64,000 nucleotides of DNA from Arthrobacter sp. DNA4 (GCF_024362385.1 NZ_CP101466.1:4493567-4557566); one strand, 5' to 3'. Shown: positions 37,302 to 46,873, counted from the first letter of the stretch. Numbers and translations: made by a program. Notes: a model not told the origin generated them from the sequence alone.

Positions 37302-38984
37302 CTAGCGGGCGCGCTCTACGCGCTGCTCGTCCCACACCGGTTCCGGAGACTCGTAAACTTTCCCGTCCGAGCCAAACACCAGGAACCGGTCGAATGTCCG
37401 CGCAAACCAGCGGTCGTGAGTGACCGCCAGGACGGTGCCTTCGAAATGGTCGATGGCCCGTTCCAGCGCCTCGGCCGAATGCAGGTCCAGGTTGTCCGTG
37501 GGCTCGTCCAGCAGGAGCAGCGTGGCCCCGCTGAGCTGGAGGAGCAGAATTTGGAACCGCGCCTGCTGGCCGCCGGAGAGGGACTCATACTTCTGTTCCG
37601 ACTGCCCCGCCAGGCCGTAGCCGTCCAGCGCGCCGGCGGCCGCCTCACGGCCCAGCCCGGACCGGTGTTCATCCCCGCGGTGCAGGATTTCCAGCAGCGT
37701 CTTGCCCAACAGGTCCGGACGGACATGGGTCTGGGCGAAGAATCCGGGCCGGATCCGGGCACCAAGCTTCACGGTTCCCTCATGCGGCACCTCGGCGATC
37801 TCCACGTCGGAGACTGGCAGGTGCTCGCGTTCGGGGTCGGTGCCGCCGGTGGCCAGCAGCCGCAGGAAGTGCGACTTGCCGGAGCCGTTGGAGCCCAGCA
37901 CGCCCACGCGGTCACCAAACCACACTTCGGTGGAGAACGGCTTCATCAGGCCCGTCAGCTCCAGCCGCTCGGCCACGATGGCCCGCTTGGCCGTCCGGCC
38001 GCCCTTGAGCCGCATCTGGACGTTCTGCTCGATGGGGAGCGCCTCGGGCGGCCCCACCTCCAGGAACTTGGCCAGCCGGGTCTGCGCCGCGTGGTACCGG
38101 TTGGCCATGTCAGAGCGGAAGGCAGCCTTGTTCTTGTACATGTTGACGAGTTCCTTGAGCTTGATGTGCTCCTCGTCCCAGCGCTTGCGGAGCTCCTCGA
38201 AACGTGCGTTCCGGTCCGCGCGGGCCTCCACGTAGGACCCAAAGCCACCGCCGTGGATCCAGGCCGCAGCGCCGTTGATTCCGGGCTCCAGGGTGACAAT
38301 GCGGCCAGCAGCGTTGTTCAGCAGTTCCCGGTCGTGGCTGATGAAGAAGACCGTCTTCTTCGACTCATTCAGCTTTTCCTCGAGCCAGCGCTTGCCTGGG
38401 ACATCCAGGTAGTTGTCCGGCTCGTCCAGGAGCAGGAGGTCATCCGGGCCGGCGAAAAGTGCCTCCAGCACCAGGCGCTTCTGCTCACCGCCGGAAAGGG
38501 TCGACGCCGGGCGGTGCTGCGCGCGGTCAAACGGTAGCCCCAGCGCGGCCATGCACACCTCGTCCCAGACGGTTTCGACGTCGTAGCCGCCGGCATCGCC
38601 CCAGTCCACGATCGCCTGGGCGTACCGCATCTGGGTGGGTTCGTCGTCGTGCTCCAGCATGGCCAGTTCGGCCTCGTCCACCTCGCGGGCAGCGGCCGCC
38701 AGGGCCGGGGGAGCGGCAGAGACCAGGAGGTCCCGGACGCTGGAGCCGTCCCGCACCTGGCCCACGAACTGGCGCATGATGCCCATGTTGCCGGAGCGGC
38801 CGATGACCCCTTCGTCCGGAACCAGGTCCCCCGCGATGATCCGGAACAAGGTTGTCTTGCCTGTCCCGTTGGGACCGATCAGGGCAGTCTTGGTCCCGTC
38901 CGGAACCTTGAAGGTCACCCCGTTCAGGAGCTGGGTACCGTCGGAGAGGAAGTAGTCAATGCCGGAAACGTCAATATGGGCCAC
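37302..38984 (-). CDS. ABC-F family ATP-binding protein
   Basis: A soluble protein of 560 residues with two ATPase domains and no membrane segments. Walker A motifs are GPNGTGKTT (near 36) and GSNGSGKSH (near 370). Signature motifs are TLSGGEQKR and SLSGGQQAR, and Walker B motifs are LLLDEPDN and LLLDEPTDN. ABC-F proteins bind ribosomes and act in translation control or antibiotic protection; which applies here cannot be told. The GTG start has GGGAAGA 8 nt upstream. Confidence 0.9.
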   Translation of the reverse strand: MAHIDVSGIDYFLSDGTQLLNGVTFKVPDGTKTALIGPNGTGKTTLFRIIAGDLVPDEGVIGRSGNMGIMRQFVGQVRDGSSVRDLLVSAAPPALAAAAREVDEAELAMLEHDDEPTQMRYAQAIVDWGDAGGYDVETVWDEVCMAALGLPFDRAQHRPASTLSGGEQKRLVLEALFAGPDDLLLLDEPDNYLDVPGKRWLEEKLNESKKTVFFISHDRELLNNAAGRIVTLEPGINGAAAWIHGGGFGSYVEARADRNARFEELRKRWDEEHIKLKELVNMYKNKAAFRSDMANRYHAAQTRLAKFLEVGPPEALPIEQNVQMRLKGGRTAKRAIVAERLELTGLMKPFSTEVWFGDRVGVLGSNGSGKSHFLRLLATGGTDPEREHLPVSDVEIAEVPHEGTVKLGARIRPGFFAQTHVRPDLLGKTLLEILHRGDEHRSGLGREAAAGALDGYGLAGQSEQKYESLSGGQQARFQILLLQLSGATLLLLDEPTDNLDLHSAEALERAIDHFEGTVLAVTHDRWFARTFDRFLVFGSDGKVYESPEPVWDEQRVERAR

Positions 38985-39008
38985 GCCGTCAATCTTCCCA
39001 TGCCGTAC

Positions 39009-40997
39009 CTAGCTTACCGCGGTGAGGAACTGCTTCAGGAGCGGGCCGGAGGTGGTGGCGCCCAGGCCGCCGTCCTCGACGAAGACGGCCACGGAGAGGT
39101 CGCCGTGGACGGCCACGATCCAGGCGTGGGTCTTGGGCGGGTTCTCCGTGCCGAACTCGGCCGTTCCGGTCTTGGCTCCCACCGGAGCACCGGGGACGCT
39201 GGAAAGGAAGCCTGCGTGCCCGGACGTGACCACGGCGCGCATCATGTCGGCCAGCAAGGCCGCCTCCGCTGCGGTGATGGGCTTGTCCGACGCCGTGGAG
39301 GGCGCCTCGGCCGTGGCCGTCGCCGTCGCTTCGGCTGCTGGAGCAGTGGATCCCGCCGTTGTCCCGGCGGCGGGAGCTCCGGCGTCGGGATTCAGGACAA
39401 GCTGGGCAGAGACCGGAGCACCCTTGGCGACAGATCCGGCCATGATCGCTGCTGCCAAAGGAGAGAGCAGCACCTTGCCCTGGCCGATCATGGAGGCTGC
39501 GTGCTCCGTGCCTTGGGCCTCGCCGGGAACGGACCCCAGGAACGCCTCCGCACCAAGTTTGGGCGCCTCAACGGCCACACCCATGGACGTGGCGGCCGCT
39601 TCAAGCTGGCCCTGTGAAACCGCGTCGCGCTGCGAGATGAAGGCGGTGTTGCAGGAGTGCGCAAAGGCGTCCCGCAGCGTGACGGCGCCCAGGGAGGTCT
39701 CGGGATAGCCTTCGGAGTTCTTGAAGGTCCGTCCGTCGACAGCGAGCGTTGGGGTGCACTGTACGGTGGAATCCGGCGTCATTCCGTTGCGGAACATGGC
39801 GAGGGAATCCACCATCTTGAAAATGGAGCCCGGGGCGTACTGCCCCAGCATCGCGGTGTTGTAACCGTTGCTGCCAGGCCCCGAGGCCGCTGCCAAAACT
39901 GCGCCCGTGGAGGGGCGGAGGGCCACTATCGCGGAGGCCGGCCCCACCTTTTCCAGGGTGGTTTCAGCCAGCGACTGCAGACGGGGATCGAGCGTGGTCT
40001 TCAACGGCGTCCCGGGCTTGGGCGCCACCTGGAAAAGGACCCGCCGGGGATCCGTTCCCGCAGACTGGATTTGTTCCCGGGTCAGGTCTGCCCGCTGCGC
40101 GCGGATCACGACGGCGTCTGATCCGCGAAGCTGTTCATCATACTGCCGCTGGAGCCCGCCGATGCCCGTCACGTCGCCGGCGGTCAGGGCACCTTTCGAC
40201 GCGTCGATCTGTTCTGCGGTGGCTTCGCCGACCGAGCCAAGGACTGCGCGGGCAAACGTCCTGCTCGGGGCCAGGGGGATCGATGCCGGAATGCCGCGGG
40301 CGCCGGGAATGGCCTGGATCTGCTCATCGGAAATGGTCCGGCCTTCTTCACGCAGCGTGATCGCGGGAACGAAGGCCTGCGCCCCGGCCGCCTTTACCTG
40401 CTGCACGTACGCGGCCGGGTCCACCCCTACCAGTGCTGCCAGCTTTCCGGCGGAATCGGCAGGATCTGCGGCGCCCAGCTGGGGCTTGTCGATGCCCACA
40501 TTCACCACGGGACGGTAGGTCACCAGCGGGACGTCTCCGGCGCCAAGGATGTCGGCGCGCTGGGGGGACTGGGATCCCTTGGTCACAATCTCGCTGTCCG
40601 CGAGGCCTGGTGCCAGGATGGCCGGGTCCCAGACGGTGAGCCATTTGTCACCGGACTTCTTGAAGTTGGCCGCGATGGTGTACTTCCACTCGGCATCGCC
40701 GAATTTCCAGGTGTAGTTCAAGGGCGCGGACGCCTTGTCTCCGTCCAGCGTCAGGGCACCGGCCTGGACCTCGGGCTTTTGCGGGTCCAGGCCGGCAAAG
40801 ACCTGGTGCAGCTGGTCGTTGGCCGCGGCGGCATCCTTGCCTTCGAAAGCCACAGACCCTACGTCCAGCGCCGAAACCGCGCCGGCAAGCTGTTGTGCCG
40901 CGGCTTCCGCCCCGGATTTTCCGTCGTCGCAGGCCACCAGCGAGGTACCAAGGATGAGTCCAGCTATGGCAAGCGAAAGTTTTGTTGATTTCCCCAT
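39009..40997 (-). CDS. Penicillin-binding transpeptidase lipoprotein (MecA-N-type)
   Basis: A cell-wall transpeptidase of 662 residues. It starts with a lipoprotein signal (LILGTSLVAC, Cys near 23). An NTF2-like MecA-N domain (to about 140), a PBP dimerisation domain, and a transpeptidase domain from about 330 follow. The active-site motifs are SIFK (near 389), SCN (near 447) and KTGTAEF (near 606). A Thr/Ala-rich linker lies at about 540-580 within the transpeptidase domain. ATG 40997 is chosen as the lipoprotein signal follows at once. It would crosslink peptidoglycan outside the membrane. Confidence 0.92.
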   Translation of the reverse strand: MGKSTKLSLAIAGLILGTSLVACDDGKSGAEAAAQQLAGAVSALDVGSVAFEGKDAAAANDQLHQVFAGLDPQKPEVQAGALTLDGDKASAPLNYTWKFGDAEWKYTIAANFKKSGDKWLTVWDPAILAPGLADSEIVTKGSQSPQRADILGAGDVPLVTYRPVVNVGIDKPQLGAADPADSAGKLAALVGVDPAAYVQQVKAAGAQAFVPAITLREEGRTISDEQIQAIPGARGIPASIPLAPSRTFARAVLGSVGEATAEQIDASKGALTAGDVTGIGGLQRQYDEQLRGSDAVVIRAQRADLTREQIQSAGTDPRRVLFQVAPKPGTPLKTTLDPRLQSLAETTLEKVGPASAIVALRPSTGAVLAAASGPGSNGYNTAMLGQYAPGSIFKMVDSLAMFRNGMTPDSTVQCTPTLAVDGRTFKNSEGYPETSLGAVTLRDAFAHSCNTAFISQRDAVSQGQLEAAATSMGVAVEAPKLGAEAFLGSVPGEAQGTEHAASMIGQGKVLLSPLAAAIMAGSVAKGAPVSAQLVLNPDAGAPAAGTTAGSTAPAAEATATATAEAPSTASDKPITAAEAALLADMMRAVVTSGHAGFLSSVPGAPVGAKTGTAEFGTENPPKTHAWIVAVHGDLSVAVFVEDGGLGATTSGPLLKQFLTAVS

Positions 40998-41069
40998 CGC
41001 GCCATTATCCCCCGGCCCGGGCGCTGGAAATGCCATTCCCGGCGCCTGCACCGGCCGTCACCGGTACCT

Positions 41070-42512
41070 CTAGGAAAGCCCCAGATCCGGGACCGGCAGT
41101 TTGAAGATGTCCTTGAGGGCGTACTTTGCCGCGTGCATCCCGGGCATTCCCGTGACCCCGGGGCCGGGAGGTGTGGACGACGAGCAGAGGTAGACACCCA
41201 GCAGCGGGGTCCGCCACGGGACGGGGGACACCACCGGCTTCTGGACAAGCCCGCGGACGTCCATCACACCGGCGCTGAAATCGCCCCCGATGTAGTTGCG
41301 GTTGTACTCAGCCAACTCCGCCGCGGTGATGACGTGCGATTCCACCACCAGGTCACGGAAGCCGGGCGCGAACCGTTCGAGTTGGGCCACCACCTGGCTG
41401 GTCATGTCCTGTGTTGAGCCGGAGGGCACGTGGCAGTAGGTCCACAGCGTGTGTCGGCCCGCCGGGGCGCGGCTGGAGTCGAAGCGGGAAGGCTGGGCCA
41501 CCAGCACGTAGGGCCGTTCGGGATGGCGTCCGGAGCTGACCTCGTTCTCCGAGCGGGCCAGTTCTGCACGCGTGCCGCCCACGTGCACCGTGCCGGCGTC
41601 CGAAAGCCCGGCGGCCTGCCACGGCACCGGCCCGGACAGGATGAAGTCCACCTTGCAGGAGCCGTTGCCGTAGCGGAAGCGCTCCAGGGCCCGCCGGTAG
41701 TGGGCGGGAAGGGCGCTGCCTGCCATGCCGAGCAGCCCCGCGGGGGCCACGTCCAGGAGGGTGGCGCGGGTGGCGGGAAGCTGTTCCAGCCGGTCGATCG
41801 GGGTTTCGGTGTGGATGACACCGCCGTGGGCCCGGATGTCATCGGCAAGTGCTGCCGCGATTGACGCCGAGCCGCCGCGGGGGATGGGCCATCCGCCGGC
41901 GTGCCCCAGGGCGCCGAGCATGAGTCCGGCTCCGGAGGCTGCGAGGGAGGGCAAATGGGAGATGGCGTGCGCGGCCACACCGCTGAGGAGGGCCGGGGCA
42001 AGGTCGTCCCGGAATCTGGCGTTCCACAATCCGGTCCCCTGTTCCAGGGTCCGCAGTCCATAGATCCCCGCGACCAGGGGGTTCCGGGGGATCCGGAGGA
42101 GCTGGTTCTGGGTGAAGTCCATGACATCGTCGATATGCCGGACCAGGGGTTCCATGAGCCGCCGGTAGGCGGGGCCGTCCTGCCCCAGTTCCATCGCTGT
42201 CCTGTCCAGCGACTTGTAGGCCAGCGCTGCGCGGCCGCCGTCCAGCGGCGAACCGAAGGAAATGTCCGGAGTGACAAGGTCCACCCGCCGGGGCAGCTCG
42301 AAGGCACGGAAGAAAGGGGATGCAACGGCCATGGGATGCACCGCGGAGCAGACGTCATGGAAGTGCTCCGGCTGCATCAGCTCCGTGGTCCGGGTTCCAC
42401 CACCGATTTTGGCTGCAGCCTCGAAGACCTCCACTGAGAGCCCGGCCCGCGCCATGACCGCTGCTGCCGAAAGTCCGTTGGGACCGGAGCCTACTACCGC
42501 GACATCAGGCAT
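41070..42512 (-). CDS. FAD-dependent oxidoreductase, phytoene desaturase-like
   Basis: A flavoprotein of 480 residues. The FAD-binding motif VVGSGPNGLSAAAVMARAG starts at about residue 5, and GGGTRT lies near 38. The C-terminal FAD segment is GVTGMPGMHAAKYAL. Relatives include carotenoid desaturases and uncharacterised actinobacterial oxidoreductases. No other carotenoid gene is nearby, so carotenoid synthesis is not implied. It overlaps the GT87-like gene by 8 bp. Confidence 0.87.
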   Translation of the reverse strand: MPDVAVVGSGPNGLSAAAVMARAGLSVEVFEAAAKIGGGTRTTELMQPEHFHDVCSAVHPMAVASPFFRAFELPRRVDLVTPDISFGSPLDGGRAALAYKSLDRTAMELGQDGPAYRRLMEPLVRHIDDVMDFTQNQLLRIPRNPLVAGIYGLRTLEQGTGLWNARFRDDLAPALLSGVAAHAISHLPSLAASGAGLMLGALGHAGGWPIPRGGSASIAAALADDIRAHGGVIHTETPIDRLEQLPATRATLLDVAPAGLLGMAGSALPAHYRRALERFRYGNGSCKVDFILSGPVPWQAAGLSDAGTVHVGGTRAELARSENEVSSGRHPERPYVLVAQPSRFDSSRAPAGRHTLWTYCHVPSGSTQDMTSQVVAQLERFAPGFRDLVVESHVITAAELAEYNRNYIGGDFSAGVMDVRGLVQKPVVSPVPWRTPLLGVYLCSSSTPPGPGVTGMPGMHAAKYALKDIFKLPVPDLGLS

Positions 42513-43968
42513 GCGACCTTGCTTTCGGAGGAAGGAGCGGGGCGCCCGGCCGGAATGGCTTCAACCGGAACCGGTCCGGCGCATTCGCGAAAGGGCCGCC
42601 GTGCGGATCATCAAGGTGGTGCCGGCGGATGGGGTCGTACGCGGGGTCGTAGATATCCCAGACGACCCGTGCCATGAGGTAGCCCACCGCGGCCATGTGC
42701 GCAGCTACGGCGAGGACGTAGTACGGCATGTCCAGGTTGTGCTGGGAGGAACCTGCGCTGGTCACCTGACCAAGGTACATCCAGATCGCCGCCCAGTGCA
42801 GGGCTTCGATGCCCTGCCACACCAGGAAGTCGCGCCAGCGTGGCCGGGCCAGGGCCAGCAGCGGAATGAGCCACACGACGTACTGCGGCGAATAGACCTT
42901 GCTGGTCAGGATGAAGGCAGCCACAACCAGGAACGCGAGTTGCGCAAGCCGTGGGCGGCGGCGTGCCGTCAGGGCAACAGCGGCAATCCCGGCGCAGGCC
43001 AGCACAAAGAGTCCCGTGGACAGAACGCTGACGCCTTCGGCACCAAGCCCGGACCAGCCCAGCCGGTCAGCCACAAGGTTGTAGGCGAACCAGGCTGAGC
43101 TGTAACCGGCACCCCGGTCGGCGCTGTACTGGAAGAAATAGGCCCAGCCGGAGGGGTTGGCGACAGCGAAGGGCAGATTGACCACCAGCCACGTGGCAGC
43201 AGCACTGCCGGCGGTTACCAGCAGCGGGCGCCACCTTCCGGTACGCACCGCAAGCAGCAGGATGGCCCCCAGCACCAGGAGCGGATACACCTTGGTGGCT
43301 GTTGCCAGGCCGATCATCACTCCGGCGGAAACGAGGCGCTGCCGGGCAAAGAAGTACATCCCCAACGCAAGCAGGCACGCAGCCCAAAGGTCCCAGTTGA
43401 TGGTTCCGGCCAGTACGATTCCCGGCGCCACCGCCACCATGGCGGCGTCCCAGGGACGCCGGCCGGGCATGCGGGCCGTCACCAGCACGGTGAGGATGGC
43501 AACCGCCGCCAGCAGGACTGCGTTGATGTCGAAGTAGGCCAGAGCCTGGGCGTTGATATCCCCACCTGGCACCAGCCATGCCGTCAGCCCCGCGATCAAA
43601 CCGATGAGCACCGGGTATTCAAACTGGCTCCCGCTGCCCAGGATGGGAAAGAGCCCCGCCGCCATGCCGCGGTTCCTGAACAGCTCCGGGAAGTCCGAAT
43701 AGCAGGTGGCATAGAACTGTGTGGGCGTCGACCACCCGTTGACCCTGCAGTAACCCTTCAACAGGATCCCCAGCAGGGCCGCCAGCGCCGTGAGGCCAAT
43801 GAGCACCCGCTCCACAGTGAAAATACCCGGTGTGACCACGCCGGGATCAGCCCTGGTCCCCAGCGGGCCGCCGATCACCTCGGTGAAATTCCTCAGAAGG
43901 GAATCACTGCGGCTGGGCACCACGATGCGGGGCCGTCGTGCATCCTCCGGCGGCTGGGTCTCGTGCAT
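42505..43968 (-). CDS. GT87/DUF2029-like membrane glycosyltransferase
   Basis: A membrane protein of 487 residues with about 11 hydrophobic segments. It is of the GT87 (DUF2029) group of polyprenyl-phosphate-mannose-dependent mannosyltransferases of actinobacteria. A short cytoplasmic start precedes the first segment at about 53-68. The ILAGTINWDLWAACLLALGM and ATKVYPLLVLGAI segments fit. The start codon has no clear Shine-Dalgarno sequence; a hairpin lies right before it. Confidence 0.82.
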   Translation of the reverse strand: MHETQPPEDARRPRIVVPSRSDSLLRNFTEVIGGPLGTRADPGVVTPGIFTVERVLIGLTALAALLGILLKGYCRVNGWSTPTQFYATCYSDFPELFRNRGMAAGLFPILGSGSQFEYPVLIGLIAGLTAWLVPGGDINAQALAYFDINAVLLAAVAILTVLVTARMPGRRPWDAAMVAVAPGIVLAGTINWDLWAACLLALGMYFFARQRLVSAGVMIGLATATKVYPLLVLGAILLLAVRTGRWRPLLVTAGSAAATWLVVNLPFAVANPSGWAYFFQYSADRGAGYSSAWFAYNLVADRLGWSGLGAEGVSVLSTGLFVLACAGIAAVALTARRRPRLAQLAFLVVAAFILTSKVYSPQYVVWLIPLLALARPRWRDFLVWQGIEALHWAAIWMYLGQVTSAGSSQHNLDMPYYVLAVAAHMAAVGYLMARVVWDIYDPAYDPIRRHHLDDPHGGPFANAPDRFRLKPFRPGAPLLPPKARSHA

Positions 43969-43980
43969 GGAATCGAGCTT

Positions 43981-44017
43981 ACAGCCGGCCCCTTCCCCCA
44001 GGTTCGGGGCCGGCTGT
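43981..44017 (-). terminator. 12-bp hairpin between short ORF and GT87-like gene
   Basis: ACAGCCGGCCCC at 43981-43992 pairs with GGGGCCGGCTGT at 44006-44017. The arm begins in the stop codon of the short ORF and the hairpin occupies the place of the ribosome binding site of the next gene. It may be a terminator or attenuator. Confidence 0.6.
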
Positions 44018-44148
44018 CAGCGCAGTCCGCCCAACTGCTGGTGCATCAGCACGAACACGTCGTTCCGGTGCTGCTCCAGCAGGGCACTGTTCAGGGAACT
44101 GCGGCGCTGCAGGGGCCGGGACAGGATTCCCAGGATTCGTCGTATCAA
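44017..44148 (-). CDS. Short ORF (43 aa) with strong Shine-Dalgarno
   Basis: TTG start with AAAGGAGG ending 8 nt upstream (44157-44164). The product is basic: it opens MIRRILGILSRPLQRRSS and ends QQLGGLR. It has no signal peptide and no family I know. The good ribosome binding site and a hairpin just after the stop are the evidence. It lies 48 bp before the GT87-like gene on the same strand and may be a leader peptide or a small protein. Confidence 0.5.
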   Translation of the reverse strand: MIRRILGILSRPLQRRSSLNSALLEQHRNDVFVLMHQQLGGLR

Positions 44149-44493
44149 GGGAGCCACCTCCTTTCTTTGATAATCAGGAATGAAAAAGGGCACCACAAAT
44201 AAGCACCGTTTTAGGGCATAGAAGAGCATGCAAAAACGGTGCGGGAATTCCACAAAAGGAATCAGGGAAAATTGCACACATCAGCGCAATCAGACAGGCC
44301 GCGGCGAAAGAGTCTTATGCGGAACTGCAAAAGCCTGCTGCCAGGTTCTCCGGGCAAGGACCGTTCGAAGGCAGGGCACGTGGCTACGCCAGGAACTGCT
44401 TCAGGGAATCAGCGGAGAGCCGCAGCAGTCCGTTGCCGGCAGGAACTGGCCGGATACCGCAGCGGCAGTCCCGACGGAGAAGGCTGGTGCCGG
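44149..44493. other. Gene-free stretch between two short ORFs
   Basis: About 345 bp with no credible gene on either strand. It holds a 10-bp inverted repeat, GCACCGTTTT at 44203-44212 and AAAACGGTGC at 44233-44242; on the minus strand the second arm is followed by TTATTTGTGG. This could be an intrinsic terminator of the upstream ORF or an operator. Confidence 0.5.
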
Positions 44494-44628
44494 TTAGCGG
44501 CGCCGCAGCAGGCCCGGGAGGGCAACAGGCCCACCCATGCCGGCATTGACCGGGGCAACGCGCGCGGAATCAGCAAAGGCCGGGAACGCATTGATGGGGG
44601 CATTCCATTCGCCAGTCAAAGTCATCAT
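44494..44628 (-). CDS. Short ORF (44 aa) with strong Shine-Dalgarno
   Basis: ATG start with AAAAGGAGG ending 8 nt upstream (44637-44645), one of the best ribosome binding sites in the window. The product starts MMTLTGEWNAPINAFP, is rich in Ala, Gly and Pro, and ends LPGLLRRR. No known family was recognised. An AATTGC-CA-GCAATT palindrome at 44734-44747 lies about 105 bp upstream and may be an operator. Role unknown; a peptide precursor or leader peptide is possible. Confidence 0.5.
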   Translation of the reverse strand: MMTLTGEWNAPINAFPAFADSARVAPVNAGMGGPVALPGLLRRR

Positions 44629-44760
44629 TATCCCAACCTCCTTTTCTGCTGTCCGCTGCGTGGATTGCGATGCGGTCTGGAGCCCAGGTGGGTCACCGTG
44701 GGGTCAGGAATAAAGGTACCGCAGGCTTCCGTGAATTGCCAGCAATTTACCGGGAAAGAG

Positions 44761-44786
44761 TAAAACTTCCCGAAAAATAAGTTTTA
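44761..44786 (-). terminator. Hairpin at the stop of the histidine phosphatase gene
   Basis: TAAAACTT at 44761-44768 pairs with AAGTTTTA at 44779-44786. The second arm includes the TAA stop of the phosphatase gene; T-rich sequence follows on the minus strand. Confidence 0.5.
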
Positions 44787-45368
44787 GAGGCCCCAGCGGA
44801 CAATAGCGGGTGTCTTCTTATCCCATCCCAGGGTGCAGACCTTGGCAGTCCCCAGGACAAAGTGCCGTCCCTCCGTGGGAGGCAATTCCAGCCAGCGGGC
44901 AGTCAGGATCCGGGAGAAATGCCCATGCGCCACGATCAGCACGTTATCCATCCCGGATTCCAGGATCCGGCCGATGATCTTGTCCGCCCTCGCGGCCACC
45001 TCGTCCAGGGTCTCGCCGTTGGGCACGCCGTGGGTCCAGATCAAGTAATCGGGGTTGTCCTTGCGGATCAGGTCGGAGCTGATGCCTTCGTAGTCGCCGT
45101 AGTTCCATTCCACGGCCAGCGGCTCGTGCCGGGCATCGGGGAATCCAGCCAGCTCGGCGGTTCGCCGTGCGCGCCGCAGCGGGGAAGTGAGCACCAGGTC
45201 GAAATCGACGCCGTCCAGCACCTTGCGGGCCTCCACGGCCTGCTGCTCACCTTCCACGGTCAGCGGGAGGTCGGTGAGGCCGGTGTACTGTCCGCTCTTG
45301 GACCATTCAGTCTCACCGTGGCGGAGGATCCAGAGTTGGGGGCGCGGGGCTAGGGCGGGACTGGTCAC
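44784..45368 (-). CDS. Histidine phosphatase family protein
   Basis: A phosphatase of 194 residues of the phosphoglycerate mutase-like clan. The catalytic histidine is in LRHGETEWS near residue 15, and AHGHFSRIL near 146 holds the second histidine. The substrate is unknown. The GTG start overlaps the cca stop (GTGA), so the two are translated together. Confidence 0.9.
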   Translation of the reverse strand: MTSPALAPRPQLWILRHGETEWSKSGQYTGLTDLPLTVEGEQQAVEARKVLDGVDFDLVLTSPLRRARRTAELAGFPDARHEPLAVEWNYGDYEGISSDLIRKDNPDYLIWTHGVPNGETLDEVAARADKIIGRILESGMDNVLIVAHGHFSRILTARWLELPPTEGRHFVLGTAKVCTLGWDKKTPAIVRWGL

Positions 45369-46873
45369 TTGGACTCCTCAACGGGTGAAGGTTCGACGAC
45401 GGCGGGAGAGGCTTCGGCCCCGGGTCCTGCAGGTGCTGATTCAGGCTGTTCGGCCCACCAGCGGAGCAGGCGCGCCTCCGCTTCCTCGGTGGGCAGCGGA
45501 CCGTGCTCCATCCGTTCATTCAGAAGGAACTTGTAGGCCCGCCCCACCACGGGGCCCGGCTTGAGGCCCAGCAGCTCCATGATCCGGGCACCGTCCAGGT
45601 CCGGACGCACCGCGTCCAGGGACTCCTGTTCACGCAGGGCTGCGATCCGTGACTCGAGGTCGTCGTAGGCGAAGGCCAGGCGTTCGGCCTTCCGCTGGTT
45701 CCTGGTGGTGACGTCGGAACGGGTAAGCCGGTGCAGCCGCTCCAGCAGCGGCCCGGCGTCCGTGACGTAGCGGCGGACGGCGGAGTCGCTCCAGCCGGCG
45801 TCGCCGTACCCATAGAAGCGCATATGGAGCTCCACCAGCCGAGCTACGGCCTTGGTAGTGTCATTATCGAACCGCAACGCCTTCATGCGCTTGCTGGTGA
45901 GCTTGGCACCCACCATGTCGTGGTGGCGGAAGCTCACCGCGCCGCCCGGCTCGAAGCGGCGCGTAGCCGGCTTTCCGACGTCGTGCATCAACGCAGCGAA
46001 GCGGAGCACGAAGTCCGGCCCGGGTACGGGGCCCTGCGCGTCCGTTTCAAGCTCGGCCGCCTGTTCCAGGACCTGCAGGGAGTGCTGGTAGACGTCCTTG
46101 TGCCGGTGGTGTTCGTCGGATTCGAGGCGGAGGGCGGACACCTCGGGCAGCACATGCTCGGCCAGCCCCGTGTCCACCAGGAGGTCGATACCTGTCCGCG
46201 GCCGGGCCCCGCACACCAGTTTGACCAGTTCGTCCCGCACGCGCTCCGCGGAAATGATCTTGATCCGGTCCGCCATTCCCGTCATGGCATCGCGGACGTC
46301 GTCGGAGACCGAGACCCCCAGTTGGGCGGCGAACCGTGCGGCGCGCATCATCCGCAAGGGGTCGTCGGAGAAGGACGCTTCCGGCGCTCCCGGCGTGGCC
46401 AGCACGGAGGCGTGCAGGTCGCGGACACCGCCGAAGGGGTCCACCAGCTCCATGGAGGGCAGCTTCAGCGCCATGGCGTTGATGGTGAAGTCCCGGCGCA
46501 GCAGGTCATCCGTCAGGGAGGAACCGAACGCCACCACAGGCTTGCGGGAATCAGGATCGTAGGCCTCTGCCCGGTAGGTGGTGATCTCGATCTGGAAACC
46601 GGCCTTGCGCATGCCGATGGTGCCGAAAGCCCGGCCTATCTCCCAAAAGTTGTCCGCCCATTTCTTGACCAGGGCCACGGTCTGGTCCGGGGTGGCGTCC
46701 GTGGTGAAGTCGAGGTCGGGGGATGTCCGGCCCAGGAACAGGTCGCGCACGGGACCGCCCACCAGGGACAATTCGTGGCCGGCGTCCACGAAGCGCTGCC
46801 CGAGCTCCCGGACCACCGGGGGCACCTTGAAGTCGACAGTGTGGGAATCAATCTTGTGATGTGCGTGCGCCAT
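45365..46873 (-). CDS. cca: CCA tRNA nucleotidyltransferase
   Basis: An enzyme of 502 residues that adds or repairs the 3' CCA end of tRNAs. The head domain has SLVGGPVRDLFLGR (near 37) and the metal-binding DLDFTTDA. RRDFTINAMAL and DDPLRMMRAARFAAQL follow. A C-terminal HD-type domain has MHDVGKPATR, a form common in actinobacterial Cca proteins. It is divergent from the NUDIX gene, and both may share the 160-bp promoter region. Confidence 0.95.
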   Translation of the reverse strand: MAHAHHKIDSHTVDFKVPPVVRELGQRFVDAGHELSLVGGPVRDLFLGRTSPDLDFTTDATPDQTVALVKKWADNFWEIGRAFGTIGMRKAGFQIEITTYRAEAYDPDSRKPVVAFGSSLTDDLLRRDFTINAMALKLPSMELVDPFGGVRDLHASVLATPGAPEASFSDDPLRMMRAARFAAQLGVSVSDDVRDAMTGMADRIKIISAERVRDELVKLVCGARPRTGIDLLVDTGLAEHVLPEVSALRLESDEHHRHKDVYQHSLQVLEQAAELETDAQGPVPGPDFVLRFAALMHDVGKPATRRFEPGGAVSFRHHDMVGAKLTSKRMKALRFDNDTTKAVARLVELHMRFYGYGDAGWSDSAVRRYVTDAGPLLERLHRLTRSDVTTRNQRKAERLAFAYDDLESRIAALREQESLDAVRPDLDGARIMELLGLKPGPVVGRAYKFLLNERMEHGPLPTEEAEARLLRWWAEQPESAPAGPGAEASPAVVEPSPVEESK

